Below are positions 35,897 through 44,880 of a stretch of 45,371 nucleotides of DNA, piece by piece. Location of the stretch: contig QZKN01000060.1 in the NCBI GenBank assembly GCA_003598175.1, positions 1 to 45,371 of the forward strand, given 5' to 3'. Within the stretch, counting starts at the first letter, position 1. Every line of letters starts with the position of its first letter. This DNA is from Candidatus Omnitrophota bacterium (lineage in GTDB: Bacteria > Hinthialibacterota > Hinthialibacteria > Hinthialibacterales > Hinthialibacteraceae). The translations under genes were made by a program, and so were the position numbers. Below the pieces are notes generated by a model. It ran no database searches, was not told the origin of the DNA, and saw only the letters and a list, made by a program, of their open reading frames with translations.

Positions 35897-36663
35897 TTTA
35901 TTTCATTCATATTGTGAGCAATTTTGATGATTATCCTTGGCTGCTGAATCTGGTCTTCGAATTCCATGTCGCGGATTCCAAAATTTTCTTCCGAAAGTAA
36001 CCGTTTTTATATAAATAAACCGTGGTTCGGACATCCTATCCGCATGATTCACCCGTTATTTTCACTTCATCGTCGCAACGAAATGATCACATCTGTTTTT
36101 TCGGAAACCACGCGCTGGAAAGATGATTGAAAAATCGTTACATCGAACGAGTTCGAGGTCAGGGAGTCGGTTTGCCATGAGTGGATTCGAGAACGATCAC
36201 TCAACACGATTGTAAAATACTTGTGGATTCTCACCGGACTTCATGTCATTCTTATGGGATAATTATAGCAAAGCAAATTCAAGTTTCCAGTGAACCTATC
36301 GGTTCCATAATCTCACAGTCGTTCTGATTTATATGACAATGCGCCTCGTAGGGGCGGTTCGCGAACCGACCCTACGACGAATTTTCATTCTTCGTTGTGA
36401 TCCACTGATCATGACGGTTTATATGACAAGCCCCCCTCCCCAACCCTCCCCGTCAACGGGGAGGGAGCCCATTTCCTCCGTTGACGGGGAGGGAAGCTAT
36501 TTCCCCCCGTTGACGGGGGGATTAAGGGGGGAATGAAGCGCGGGCATCCTGCCCTCGCTTGTAGACCGAAGGTCCGCGCCACAATCACTTTTTCATTTTC
36601 GTTGTGATATCTGGTCATTCCGCGTGCGATGATTTACAATCCGGCAATGGAAAGGAGAATCTC
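35897..36663. other. Long intergenic region with nested repeats
   Basis: This stretch of 767 bases lies between divergent rimO and the GH127 gene. The first 430 bases show no gene or repeat that I recognise. From 36323 on, direct and inverted repeats are packed together, described separately. A ribosome site AAAGGAGA (36651-36658) marks the following gene. Confidence 0.55.
36323..36608. repeat. Cluster of palindromes and direct repeats upstream of the GH127 gene
   Basis: A 30-base near-palindrome at 36347-36376 has CGTAGGG arms and a perfect centre GGTTCGCGAACC. Related G/C-rich hairpins follow, built on GTCAAC or GTTGAC: 36445-36466 (CCCTCCCCGT-CA-ACGGGGAGGG) and 36503-36520 (CCCCCCGT-TG-ACGGGGGG), with a half copy between. 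A hairpin with ATCCT centre lies at 36539-36559 and another at about 36562-36578. Direct repeats TTTATATGACAA (36327 and 36419) and a TTCATT..TCGTTGTGAT unit (about 36384 and 36591) bracket parts of it. It looks like successive insertions of small repeat units. Confidence 0.6.
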
Positions 36664-39117
36664 ATGAGAAATCAATCTATAATATATGGCATTATCGCCG
36701 CCCTTTTGTTTCCTTTGCTGGCAACAGATACCTCGAGATCATCGGAAGATGCTCAAGCGAACAAGGCTGTTCTGTCCACGCTGCACGCGCCATCGACGGA
36801 AGGGGAGAATGATTATTACGTCGCCAATCGCGCCCCGCTTCTTCCGAATCCGCTTATCAAACTTCCTGTCGGCGCAGTCAAAGCGGATGGTTGGTTGCGA
36901 CGGCAGCTGGTTTTGATGAGGGAAGGCATGTTCGGACGGCTGCCCGAATTGAGCAAGTTCTGTCAGGCGAACGTCAGCGCGTGGATGTCGCCGCGCGGCG
37001 AGGGAGATTTCGGCTGGGAGGAACTACCGTATTGGCTGAAAGGATACGGCGATTTGGGATACCTGCTCGAGGATCGACGCATCATTGATGAAACCAAAAC
37101 GTGGATTGAAGCCGTCATCGCCGGTCAGGAGGAAGACGGCTGGTTCGGTCCGCGATTGAACAAGAAAAAACGCGACGTCTGGCCGAATATGGTCATGCTC
37201 GACGCCTTGAGATCGTATTACGAATTTTCGCAGGACGAACGCGTCATCCAACTGATGACGCGATATTTTCGCTGGCAACTGGAACTGCCTCGGGAACAGT
37301 TTCTACCCGGCAGTTGGCAAAAAATCCGTGGAGGCGACAATCTGCATAGTATTTATTGGCTCTTCAACCGCACCGGTGAGATGTGGCTGCTCGATCTGGC
37401 GCGGAAAAATCATGAACTGACCGCCGATTGGACCGCCGGAATCGCCAGCTGGCATGGCGTGAACATCACCCAATGTTTCCGTGAACCGGCGCAATTCTTT
37501 CAACAGTCGAAAGCCGCCATTCACTTGCAAGCGGTGGAACGGAACTACCAAGCCGTAATGGAACTATTCGGGCAGGCGCCCGGCGGGATGTTCGGCGCAG
37601 ATGAAAACTGCCGTTCCGGCTACACCGATCCGCGCCAGGCGGCGGAATCCTGTTCGATGGTCGAATTCATGCGCTCCAACGAAATTCTGCTCGCCATCAC
37701 CGGCAATCCGCAGTATTCGGACCGCTGCGAAGAGATCGCCTTCAATTCCCTTCCCGCCGCCATGACGCCGGATTTGAAAGGCCTGCACTATCTGACCGCG
37801 CCGAACATGCCGCAGCTCGATTCGAACAACAAAAGTCCCGGCCTGCAAAACAGCGGCTGCATGTTGACCTACTCGCCTTGGCGTTATCGCTGCTGCCAGC
37901 ATAACGTCGCGCAAGGCTGGCCTTATTTCACCGAGCATGTATGGATGGCTGTGCGCGGAAACGGACTGGCAGCGACGCTGTATGCGCCGTCGCAGGTGGA
38001 AGCCAGGGTTGGCGATGGAGCAACGGTACGTATCGTGGAAGAAACGGACTATCCCTTCGGCGAAACCATCGATTTTTCCATCTCGCTTTCGAAGCCAACC
38101 GCTTTCCCTCTCCTGCTTCGTATCCCCGGCTGGTGTTTCGGCGCGAAAATATCCATCAATGACAATCTCGCGGCGGATCTGTTGCATCCGTCCAGCTTCA
38201 TCGCGCTGGAAAAGGAATGGCGGGATGGCGATCACGTCAAACTCGAATTGCCAATGGCGATTCACATCAAACGTTGGCCGAAAAGCATGAACGCCGTGTC
38301 CGTCGAGCGCGGCCCGTTGACGTACTCGTTGAAAATCGGCGAACGCTGGGAAATCACAGGCGGCGCGGAAGCATGGCCGGAGCAGGAGGTATATCCGACA
38401 ACAGCCTGGAATTACGGCCTCGACAGGAACGAAAATCGATCCCAGTTTCAATTCTCCCTTCATAAAAAAGAAGGTCCGCTGGCAGAACACCCCTTCACGC
38501 TCGAAAACGCTCCCCTCGAAATCCGGACGTTCGGACGCAAAATTCCCAACTGGAAACTCACCGGCGGATTGGTCGGCAGGTTGCAGCCCAGCCCGGCTTT
38601 ATCCACGGAACCGCGTGAGGAAATCACCCTCATCCCGATGGGATGCGCCCGCCTGCGAATCACGGCGTTCCCCGTTGTCAGCGACGGAACGGATGCGATT
38701 GCCTGGCTGGAACTACCGCCGCCGCTGTCAATCACCGCCTCACACGTCGGCGGCGATCTCGACGCCGTGAACGACGGCGAATATCCGGAAACTCCTGAAG
38801 AGAAGGCCATCTCCCTATTTTCGTGGCAACCGCATCGCGGAACCGACGAATGGATTGCCTACCGATTCGAAACGCCGCGGCGGATATCCCATGCGGTGAT
38901 TCTGTGGGCAGTCGACGACGAGGAAAATGGCTGCCGCGTTCCGGAACATTGCCGGATTGTGGGGAAAGACGGAGCAGAATTACAAGAAATGGGACGCTAT
39001 GGCGACGGCCTGACGCGCATTGCTTTCTCGCCCGTCTTTACGGATGAAATTCGATTGGAAGTAAAGTTGCGGGATGGGTATTTGGCGGGGATCTATGAGT
39101 GGTTGGTGGGAGATTGA
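36664..39117 (+). CDS. Secreted GH127-family glycosidase (beta-L-arabinofuranosidase-like)
   Basis: Numbered from the ATG at 36664 (817 residues, AAAGGAG upstream), the protein has a signal-like hydrophobic start and an (alpha/alpha)6 GH127/DUF1680 domain. The zinc-site residues of Bifidobacterium HypBA1 (Glu338, Cys340, Cys417, Cys418) have counterparts Glu328 and Cys330 in ESCSM and Cys410-Cys411 in RCCQHN, so the nucleophile cysteine is kept. Beta-sandwich segments follow. After about residue 720 a discoidin-like domain appears (TDEWIAYRFETPRRISHAVI). The protein is longer than HypBA1 (about 658) because of this extra domain. It removes L-arabinofuranose or a related sugar; the exact substrate is not predictable. 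A longer frame from 36604 lacks a ribosome site. Confidence 0.88.
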   Translation: MRNQSIIYGIIAALLFPLLATDTSRSSEDAQANKAVLSTLHAPSTEGENDYYVANRAPLLPNPLIKLPVGAVKADGWLRRQLVLMREGMFGRLPELSKFCQANVSAWMSPRGEGDFGWEELPYWLKGYGDLGYLLEDRRIIDETKTWIEAVIAGQEEDGWFGPRLNKKKRDVWPNMVMLDALRSYYEFSQDERVIQLMTRYFRWQLELPREQFLPGSWQKIRGGDNLHSIYWLFNRTGEMWLLDLARKNHELTADWTAGIASWHGVNITQCFREPAQFFQQSKAAIHLQAVERNYQAVMELFGQAPGGMFGADENCRSGYTDPRQAAESCSMVEFMRSNEILLAITGNPQYSDRCEEIAFNSLPAAMTPDLKGLHYLTAPNMPQLDSNNKSPGLQNSGCMLTYSPWRYRCCQHNVAQGWPYFTEHVWMAVRGNGLAATLYAPSQVEARVGDGATVRIVEETDYPFGETIDFSISLSKPTAFPLLLRIPGWCFGAKISINDNLAADLLHPSSFIALEKEWRDGDHVKLELPMAIHIKRWPKSMNAVSVERGPLTYSLKIGERWEITGGAEAWPEQEVYPTTAWNYGLDRNENRSQFQFSLHKKEGPLAEHPFTLENAPLEIRTFGRKIPNWKLTGGLVGRLQPSPALSTEPREEITLIPMGCARLRITAFPVVSDGTDAIAWLELPPPLSITASHVGGDLDAVNDGEYPETPEEKAISLFSWQPHRGTDEWIAYRFETPRRISHAVILWAVDDEENGCRVPEHCRIVGKDGAELQEMGRYGDGLTRIAFSPVFTDEIRLEVKLRDGYLAGIYEWLVGD

Positions 39118-39172
39118 ACAGGGGATTTGTAAATGATCACAGGATGGACAAGAAAGGTATTGCTCTTCGTCA

Positions 39173-39868
39173 TCAATTTATCACTGTGAGATTTTCGAGT
39201 TGTGTTAACCAGCAATTAAAGTGAGGACATTGCATCCGTATTTTTTGAATCCCAATAGACTCGGCAAGTATTTTTCCCATGGCAACTTTTCGATATCCAT
39301 CCTTCAATGCCGTCAGACGCTTGGATGGCGCTTTGACCGGATCATCGTTGATTTCTTCCGGATTTCCATATCCGTGAAGTAATCCAATGATTTGTAATTG
39401 ATCAATCCCAATCGTTGTAGCCAAAATAACCGGGTCGCTGAATAGTAACGCTTCAAATTCATGCATCTGAATATAGGGAATAAAACGTTTATCTGCATCA
39501 CGATTGGGGAATGCGTGCACAATTTCATTCAACGTTGCTGTCTCCAGAATCTTGGCTTTTTGGACAGCAGTAAGCATGGTTCCTTTTTGCATTTGTTGGT
39601 GGACATTTGCTCGTCCCGGCCAGTTTCCATTGATTCGATAATAATCAAACATTGTTGAAATATAGGCGTCGCCACGTTGTTTGAGGAATTTTTCGATGTC
39701 GCTCCTTGCTCTCTCGAAGCGGATATCACCTCCCTTATGGCCGGGTTTGCCTATCAACGCCGGATACAGATAGATTTTTTTATGGGCGATCTGTGGGGCC
39801 AGTACGTCACGCACGAAAGTTTGCTCGGTTTGCCCTTCCACAATGATATAAATATGAATACTACTCAT
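39173..39868 (-). CDS. DUF4276 family protein, partner of an AAA15 ATPase
   Basis: Numbered from the ATG at 39868 (231 residues; GGAGGA upstream), the protein begins with a strand and VEGQTEQTF (10-18). This E-G-x-T-E motif is shared by TOPRIM-like nuclease domains. It continues with STMFDYYRI (71-79) and IQMHEFEALLFSDP (133-146), both typical of DUF4276. The gene overlaps the end of the ATPase gene by 8 bases, so the two are translated together. DUF4276 proteins repeatedly occur next to ABC/OLD-like ATPases, and related ATPase plus TOPRIM-like pairs act in phage defence. A nuclease or effector role here is inferred, not shown. Confidence 0.82.
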   Translation of the reverse strand: MSSIHIYIIVEGQTEQTFVRDVLAPQIAHKKIYLYPALIGKPGHKGGDIRFERARSDIEKFLKQRGDAYISTMFDYYRINGNWPGRANVHQQMQKGTMLTAVQKAKILETATLNEIVHAFPNRDADKRFIPYIQMHEFEALLFSDPVILATTIGIDQLQIIGLLHGYGNPEEINDDPVKAPSKRLTALKDGYRKVAMGKILAESIGIQKIRMQCPHFNCWLTQLENLTVIN

Positions 39869-40985
39869 GAACAGGTCCTCCGGCAACGATGTTTTTTCGC
39901 CAAAGGTCGCCCAGCGAATAGTCTTCAAGCCAAGTCGATAGTTCGTCTCTATTCAATCGCTGAAAAGTGGATGCTCCATTTTTACGATTCACGACAATAA
40001 TCTCTTCCGGTTCAAGGCAATCGATAAAAGCGGGAGATTGGGTTGATACGATAATCTGCGTTCTTTTGGAAGTGGAGCGAACCAGCTCCGCTAAAATATC
40101 GATCGCATACGGATGCAAACCAAGTTCCGGTTCATCGATAATGATGGTTGATGGGAGATAGGGTTGCAGCAGGGCCGTTATCAAGCAGATAAATCGAATC
40201 GTACCGTCAGATAGGTGATGAGGCTTCAATGGATAATCGGAACCCTTCTGTCGCCAGAGCAGACGAACTTTTTCTTTTTTATTTGGTATCAAAATGAAAT
40301 CGTCAAAGAAGGGAGCCACCAAGCGAATCGTTTCCACGATTTGCTGGTAAAATTCAACTTCAGAATCCATCAAATCAAGTAGAAATGGGGCAATATTCGC
40401 TGCATCAAACCGCAAATAAAGTCTATCGTCAATTGTCTCAAAACGACGCATGGGCGCCAGTTTGCTTGTATCGTGAAAATGATAGATTTTCCAGGAGGAA
40501 ATGGATTCGAATACATAAGAGGATACACTCCGGCGTCCCATGACGCCTTTTTGGTCTTTCTCTTTCAGCAATATTGGAGTTGCATGGCCGCTCCCCATTT
40601 CCCACCATCCGGTGGTTCCTCCTTCATCGAGTCGTGCTTCATCATTGATTAGGAATGTGGCGTTTGCGGTGGGAACAAGATTGAAACGATAGCCGTTTTG
40701 GCCGAATCTTGTTTCTATTTCAATTTGGTTTGTAATTTTAGGGCCGTTAAAGAGAAAATCGTCGCTGCCGCCTCCATCCTCGATAAAAGCCTGTAGACTC
40801 GCATTGGGAAGTCCGGGCAACGGCAATTCCATCATGCTGCGAAGCAAACGGAAAAAATCGATGAAGTTGCTTTTCCCCGCGCCGTTACCGCCGATGAGAA
40901 CGTTCAATTTTGTCAGCTCGAAATCTTCCAGCGAGCGAATCGACTTGAAACCTTTTATCGTCACTTTGTCCAATGTATTTGCCAT
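39861..40985 (-). CDS. AAA15/OLD-like ABC-type ATPase
   Basis: The 374-residue protein starts with the SMC/OLD-like phrase VTIKGFKSIRSLEDFEL. It has Walker A GGNGAGKSN at 32-40, an ABC signature LSDGTIRF at 258-265, Walker B IIIDEPELGLHP at 281-292 and a switch region STQSPAF (314-320) with Gln where His is usual. No C-terminal TOPRIM domain is fused; the separate DUF4276 gene takes that place. AAA15 ATPases of this size (such as the ATPase of PARIS or the relatives of OLD and RloA) sense invaders or inhibitors and control a partner effector. No signal peptide, so cytoplasmic. Confidence 0.88.
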   Translation of the reverse strand: MANTLDKVTIKGFKSIRSLEDFELTKLNVLIGGNGAGKSNFIDFFRLLRSMMELPLPGLPNASLQAFIEDGGGSDDFLFNGPKITNQIEIETRFGQNGYRFNLVPTANATFLINDEARLDEGGTTGWWEMGSGHATPILLKEKDQKGVMGRRSVSSYVFESISSWKIYHFHDTSKLAPMRRFETIDDRLYLRFDAANIAPFLLDLMDSEVEFYQQIVETIRLVAPFFDDFILIPNKKEKVRLLWRQKGSDYPLKPHHLSDGTIRFICLITALLQPYLPSTIIIDEPELGLHPYAIDILAELVRSTSKRTQIIVSTQSPAFIDCLEPEEIIVVNRKNGASTFQRLNRDELSTWLEDYSLGDLWRKNIVAGGPVHE

Positions 40986-41344
40986 CCTAAATACTCTCTA
41001 TCTTCCGAATTTTTTATAAAATAGTTAATTAAACGCTATATTCCATTTTACCATTCGTGATAAAGAGAAGAAGGTTACAGCGCATGCAAATGGTTTTTCC
41101 CCGACCATGATTTAAAAACAAACAAGGTTAATTTAGCCGACAGCCAATAGAGCAAAGGTTCTGCGCCGCTTTATGACTGATCCACAACATGATAACGTAA
41201 GAAAGGAAAAGAAATGCCGGCAGGATGTCGGCGATACAGCTCTCCGCGAGTAGAGACGACGTCCCCGCCTGCCCGGTAATGCAAGCGGGACGCATTCTCT
41301 ACCCGCGACATATTTTGAATATAGATAGCAAAAAGAGGAATTCC
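40986..41344. other. Intergenic region with a hairpin repeat copy before the DapA-family gene
   Basis: This stretch of 359 bases lies between the divergent AAA15 and DapA-family genes. The first 220 bases are AT-rich and carry no recognised gene. The last 130 contain copy 2 of the composite hairpin repeat (41216-41310), then AAAAGAGGAA as the ribosome site for 41345. Confidence 0.55.
41216..41310. repeat. Composite hairpin repeat, copy 2 (inverted relative to copy 1)
   Basis: It starts with GCCGGC-AGGAT-GTCGGC and ends with ATGCAAGCGGGACGC followed by TCTCTACCCGCG. Reverse-complemented, the segment 41246-41310 aligns with 26618-26682: both have GCGTCCCGCTTGCAT, then GCAGGCGGGGACG, then CTCTAC.CGCG. 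This is roughly four-fifths identity over about 55 bases by eye. The same composite is therefore present twice in opposite orientations. Confidence 0.65.
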
Positions 41345-42244
41345 ATGAAAACCATCCTCGATCAAGCCGAAGTCCTCATCCCGCTGGTCACGCCGTTCGA
41401 TGCAACGGGAAATCTCGAACGGAACGTATTGAAAACGCTGTTGGATTGGCTTGTCGAAACGGGCCGCTGCGACGGCGTGATCCTGACCGGCACCAACGGC
41501 GAATTCTGGGCGCTCGACGACGTGGAAAAACTCGATTGTTACCGCATCGCCGTGCAGCAATGGAAAGGAAAAGTACCCATAATCGCCGCGACCGGCTGCA
41601 CGGCGACGCGCGAAACCATCCATTTAACGAAAGAAGCCGAACATCTGGGCGTGGATATGGCCATGGTCATTGTTCCACCTTACGGCAAGCCGGAACCGGA
41701 AGGCATCTACCGCCATTTCGCCGCAGTTGCGGAAGCGGTAACCATTCCCTTGATGATTTATAATATTCCCACCTTCACCGGAACCAACATCGATGTGGAA
41801 ACAGTGGCGCGACTGGCGCAATACGATCACATCATCGCCATCAAAGACGAGGCCGGCGTCCACGCGACGCAAACGGCGGATTTTATACAGGCGACCGGCG
41901 GACGCATGAAGGTGTATAACGGCGACGACAAGCACATCCTGCAAGCGCTGGCGGAAGGCGCATTCGGCCTCGTCAGCGGCGGCGCGCATGTGATCGGAAA
42001 AGAATTGAAACAAGTGGTGAAGGACTTCAAAGCGGGCAGACTCGCGGAAGCGCAGACGAATTATCGCCGCTTCATCCCCTTCCTGAAAAGCCTGCATCAA
42101 TCCGGCCGCGCCAATCCCGTCCCACTGCTGAAAGCGTCACTGGAAATCATCGGTTTGCCGGTCGGACCGCCCCGCCTGCCGTTTTATCCCGCAACGGAAG
42201 AAGAGCGAAAAGTGTTGAGAGAGAGGATGCCGGCGAAAGCCTAA
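41345..42244 (+). CDS. DapA/DHDPS-family lyase or synthase
   Basis: Numbered from 41345 (299 residues), the protein is a class I aldolase-type TIM barrel of the DapA family. The GTNGE motif is at 49-53, the conserved Tyr139 in MIYNIP, and the Schiff-base Lys167 in IAIKDEAG. The family includes dihydrodipicolinate synthase, N-acetylneuraminate lyase and 2-keto-3-deoxy-sugar aldolases. GTNGE in place of GTTGE, and the nearby GH127 glycosidase, fit a sugar-acid aldolase as well as lysine synthesis, so the substrate is left open. A longer frame from 41225 runs through the repeat and has no ribosome site; AAAGAGGAA precedes 41345. Confidence 0.88.
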   Translation: MKTILDQAEVLIPLVTPFDATGNLERNVLKTLLDWLVETGRCDGVILTGTNGEFWALDDVEKLDCYRIAVQQWKGKVPIIAATGCTATRETIHLTKEAEHLGVDMAMVIVPPYGKPEPEGIYRHFAAVAEAVTIPLMIYNIPTFTGTNIDVETVARLAQYDHIIAIKDEAGVHATQTADFIQATGGRMKVYNGDDKHILQALAEGAFGLVSGGAHVIGKELKQVVKDFKAGRLAEAQTNYRRFIPFLKSLHQSGRANPVPLLKASLEIIGLPVGPPRLPFYPATEEERKVLRERMPAKA

Positions 42245-42248
42245 ATAT

Positions 42249-43535
42249 TTAATACAAAAAATAATTCAAATTCACATCCCCCGCCAGACCCGTGGAACCG
42301 TCGGAGCGCAGGAACGAAGTGGTTTTCGTTAATTGATTCCCCCCGGCAATGATTTCATTGCGGTCCTGGCCATCCAAAAAAATGGCGACGATGCCAAGTT
42401 CGCGCAAGGTTTTGAGTTCGTGCGCCTGCGATAGACCGTCCATATTCGCATCGGCGAATAACCGCAGCTGCGAAAAAACAGAATCGCTCGCATCAATGAT
42501 CCCGTCGCGATTGTCATCGAATTTTCGCAGTTCTTCCAATCCATCCCGCGCGCCGTGCTGATCGCCGAACAGTTCCAGGCCGCTGTCGATCATCCCGTTG
42601 CCGTTACGATCGAGCGCCAGAAAAGCATCCCCGCCGGTCACGAAAGCCGTTTGGCGTCGTATCCCGGTTCCGTCGATGGCAAACGAAACCCCCTCCGCCG
42701 CGCTCGTCAATTCGATTCCATCTCCATCCAAATCGAAAACCAGCGGATCGGCTTGTTGCATTTGCATTTCTTCGGAAACCATTGCGGTAATGCGTTGCAG
42801 CGACTCCATACCGCCCCCGGCGGCCGCCGCGATTTTAAGCATGAAGTTCGCTTCTATCGACTGACTGGAAACCGATACTGTATTTCCTGCTCCGGTTTGG
42901 GAAAATTCGGCCAGAATTCCATCGAGAGATATCCCCGCATCGGATCCGTTTTCAAGGTTCGCGTCGATCTGATCGAGAAAACGATCCAATGCTTCCGTAT
43001 CTTTTGACAAACTGCGGATGAGTTGCAGATATTTTTGTAAGGTCGGATCCAACTGGAACGATAATTCTCCGGACGCCTCGCCGGCATCCGTGGATAAGGA
43101 TTCCTGATTGGATGGAACGGATGCAGTGATAAAATTACCGCCGAACAGGTCGCGCATTTGGTTGTTGATGCGGGTGATCCGTTCGTCGGATAAGGAATTG
43201 ACGGCTTCCCGCGCGGATGAAAACATTTCCGAGAAGTTTTCGGCGGTTTCTTCCTCCACCCATCCGATGGACGTATGGGATTCCATTTGCGCTTGCATTC
43301 GCAGAGACAGAGAATAACGTCCATCCTCAGCGACTACGATTTCTTCGAGTTGATTGTGGCTCTCCACCACGGAAATCCGCTCGGAAAGAGTCACCGAATC
43401 GGAAACCGTTGCCGGATTTTTCGGTTCATCCTCCTGGGAACGAATGGATTCATCGTTATGGGAATTGAAATTTCGATGAGAGCGAGAGGAGTGTAAATGT
43501 TCCGCATGATTATCGAATACAGGGAGAATATCCAT
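42249..43535 (-). CDS. EF-hand calcium-binding protein of unknown function
   Basis: The 428-residue protein lacks an evident signal peptide. The N-terminal 60 residues are polar (His, Asn and Ser-rich) and include SDSVTLSERIS near 45-55, followed by a strand YSLSLRMQAQ. A helical middle leads to a C-terminal calcium-binding part from about 262. Its motifs are DPLVFDLDGDGIELTS, LDRNGNGMIDSG, FDDNRDGIIDASD and FADANMDGLSQ, and it ends LAGDVNLNYFLY. This arrangement is common at the ends of exported type I-secreted or surface proteins, but no secretion genes are near. It is convergent with the DapA-family gene, 4 bases apart. Function unknown. Confidence 0.8.
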   Translation of the reverse strand: MDILPVFDNHAEHLHSSRSHRNFNSHNDESIRSQEDEPKNPATVSDSVTLSERISVVESHNQLEEIVVAEDGRYSLSLRMQAQMESHTSIGWVEEETAENFSEMFSSAREAVNSLSDERITRINNQMRDLFGGNFITASVPSNQESLSTDAGEASGELSFQLDPTLQKYLQLIRSLSKDTEALDRFLDQIDANLENGSDAGISLDGILAEFSQTGAGNTVSVSSQSIEANFMLKIAAAAGGGMESLQRITAMVSEEMQMQQADPLVFDLDGDGIELTSAAEGVSFAIDGTGIRRQTAFVTGGDAFLALDRNGNGMIDSGLELFGDQHGARDGLEELRKFDDNRDGIIDASDSVFSQLRLFADANMDGLSQAHELKTLRELGIVAIFLDGQDRNEIIAGGNQLTKTTSFLRSDGSTGLAGDVNLNYFLY

Positions 43536-43657
43536 GATCGTCCGTCCTCATATCACAATATCCATCCCTGGATCAATAGGCCGTCCTGGCGTTATTTACC
43601 AATATCGACTGAACCGGTAGGAAACTTGAACGAATTGACTTGCAGACAATCCCCCTA

Positions 43658-44785
43658 TCATCGTTTCGGCGCCCGATAACACCGCATAAACAATTTGCGG
43701 TACACCGTTTCGAGCGATTTAAAACTTTGATTTTCTTCCACATACAGCATCGCATTGCGGCTGTAGGATTTCCATTGCCGCTCGAAACTGAGCAGATCGT
43801 TCACCGCCTGCGCCAGCCGCACTTCCGATCCCCGGGCGCAGACGCCCATCTGTTTATGCTCGAGAATTCCGTCGGGATCGACGTTCAGAGCGGCGATGGG
43901 CACCCCGGCGGCCAGCGCCTGCGTGAACGAGTACGGAAAGCCTTCGAAGCGGGACGTATTGACCAGCAATTTCGCATTTTCATAGCAAGCCGGCATTTCC
44001 TGATACGGCGCCGAATTTTCGAATCCCAAATTACTGACGTTACGGGTTTTCTCGACCAGGCGTTCGAGATAAGCCAGATCGCGCGGCATGACGATCATGG
44101 TAAAATTATGATTTGGCAACGTCAGCGCCAACCGCAAAAACAATTCCGGCTGTTTCCATTCCACTGCCTGGCCCACCCAAATAATTTCATCGCGAGGAGC
44201 GCTGGATGGGGGAAACAGCGGGATGACGTTGGGAATAACCTGCGCTTTGAGTTGTTCGGTGCGCTGCAATAAATTTTTTTGCGTTTCCGTCTGGCAAATG
44301 ATCTGATGCGCATGATGCAGCGCCCATTGGAACCGTTCTCCCTCTTCGCCGTTGCCGTGCACGAAACTGCCATCACAATCCCGCTGATGGCTGATCCGAT
44401 ACACAAACGACCGGTTGTTCCTCACACAAAATTCCGCAACATCCTTTGTCAATCCGCATGCGCCGGACATGATGTATGTCTGCGCATCGACTTTTTTCAG
44501 GATTTTATGGATTGCGGATGAAGACGGCACGAAACGATGAAACAACGATTTCGGCGTTTCCAAATCCGCGCGGTATACCAGCACTCCGGAATAAAATTCG
44601 ACTTCCTGCTGCTCGTAATTCCCGGTCACCACGCTGATTTCCATCTCTTCATCCTTGCCGAAAAAGCGGGCGATCTCAAAAATTTGCGCTTCCGCTCCGC
44701 CATAGGGCGCGCGTACAAGAGGATTGTAGAGGGGGTAGATGGTGGAAGAAACAAAACAGATTTTCAGACGCACAACTTCAGGCAT
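43658..44785 (-). CDS. GT4-family glycosyltransferase
   Basis: The 375-residue protein is a GT-B-fold enzyme. The N-terminal domain has KICFVSSTIYPLYNP and the Gly-rich APYGGAEAQIFEIAR loop at about 26-40. The C-terminal domain has IIWVGQAVEWKQPELFLRLA at about 200-219, then SRFEGFPYSFTQALAAGVP at about 282-300. The E-G-F-P...A-L-A-A-G-x-P segment is the nucleotide-sugar-binding signature of GT4 enzymes. It transfers a sugar from a nucleotide donor, probably in polysaccharide or lipid glycan synthesis; the acceptor is unknown. It follows the small unknown gene at 44881-45237 on the same strand. Confidence 0.88.
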   Translation of the reverse strand: MPEVVRLKICFVSSTIYPLYNPLVRAPYGGAEAQIFEIARFFGKDEEMEISVVTGNYEQQEVEFYSGVLVYRADLETPKSLFHRFVPSSSAIHKILKKVDAQTYIMSGACGLTKDVAEFCVRNNRSFVYRISHQRDCDGSFVHGNGEEGERFQWALHHAHQIICQTETQKNLLQRTEQLKAQVIPNVIPLFPPSSAPRDEIIWVGQAVEWKQPELFLRLALTLPNHNFTMIVMPRDLAYLERLVEKTRNVSNLGFENSAPYQEMPACYENAKLLVNTSRFEGFPYSFTQALAAGVPIAALNVDPDGILEHKQMGVCARGSEVRLAQAVNDLLSFERQWKSYSRNAMLYVEENQSFKSLETVYRKLFMRCYRAPKR

Positions 44786-44880
44786 CGGTGGTTCTCAATG
44801 GTTCGTTTTCAAAATCATGCCGCTATGCCGTTTGCAAGGCAACCGGCAAAACCGAAGAATTTAATGAAGGAAAGAATCGA

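Noticed and set aside
36430..36560. Repeats suggestive of a CRISPR array
   Set aside because: The units are palindromes of differing sequence without regular unique spacers, and no cas gene is present.
37564..38490. A 308-codon minus-strand open frame within the GH127 gene
   Set aside because: The plus strand encodes the conserved zinc-site motifs here; the antisense frame has no family features.
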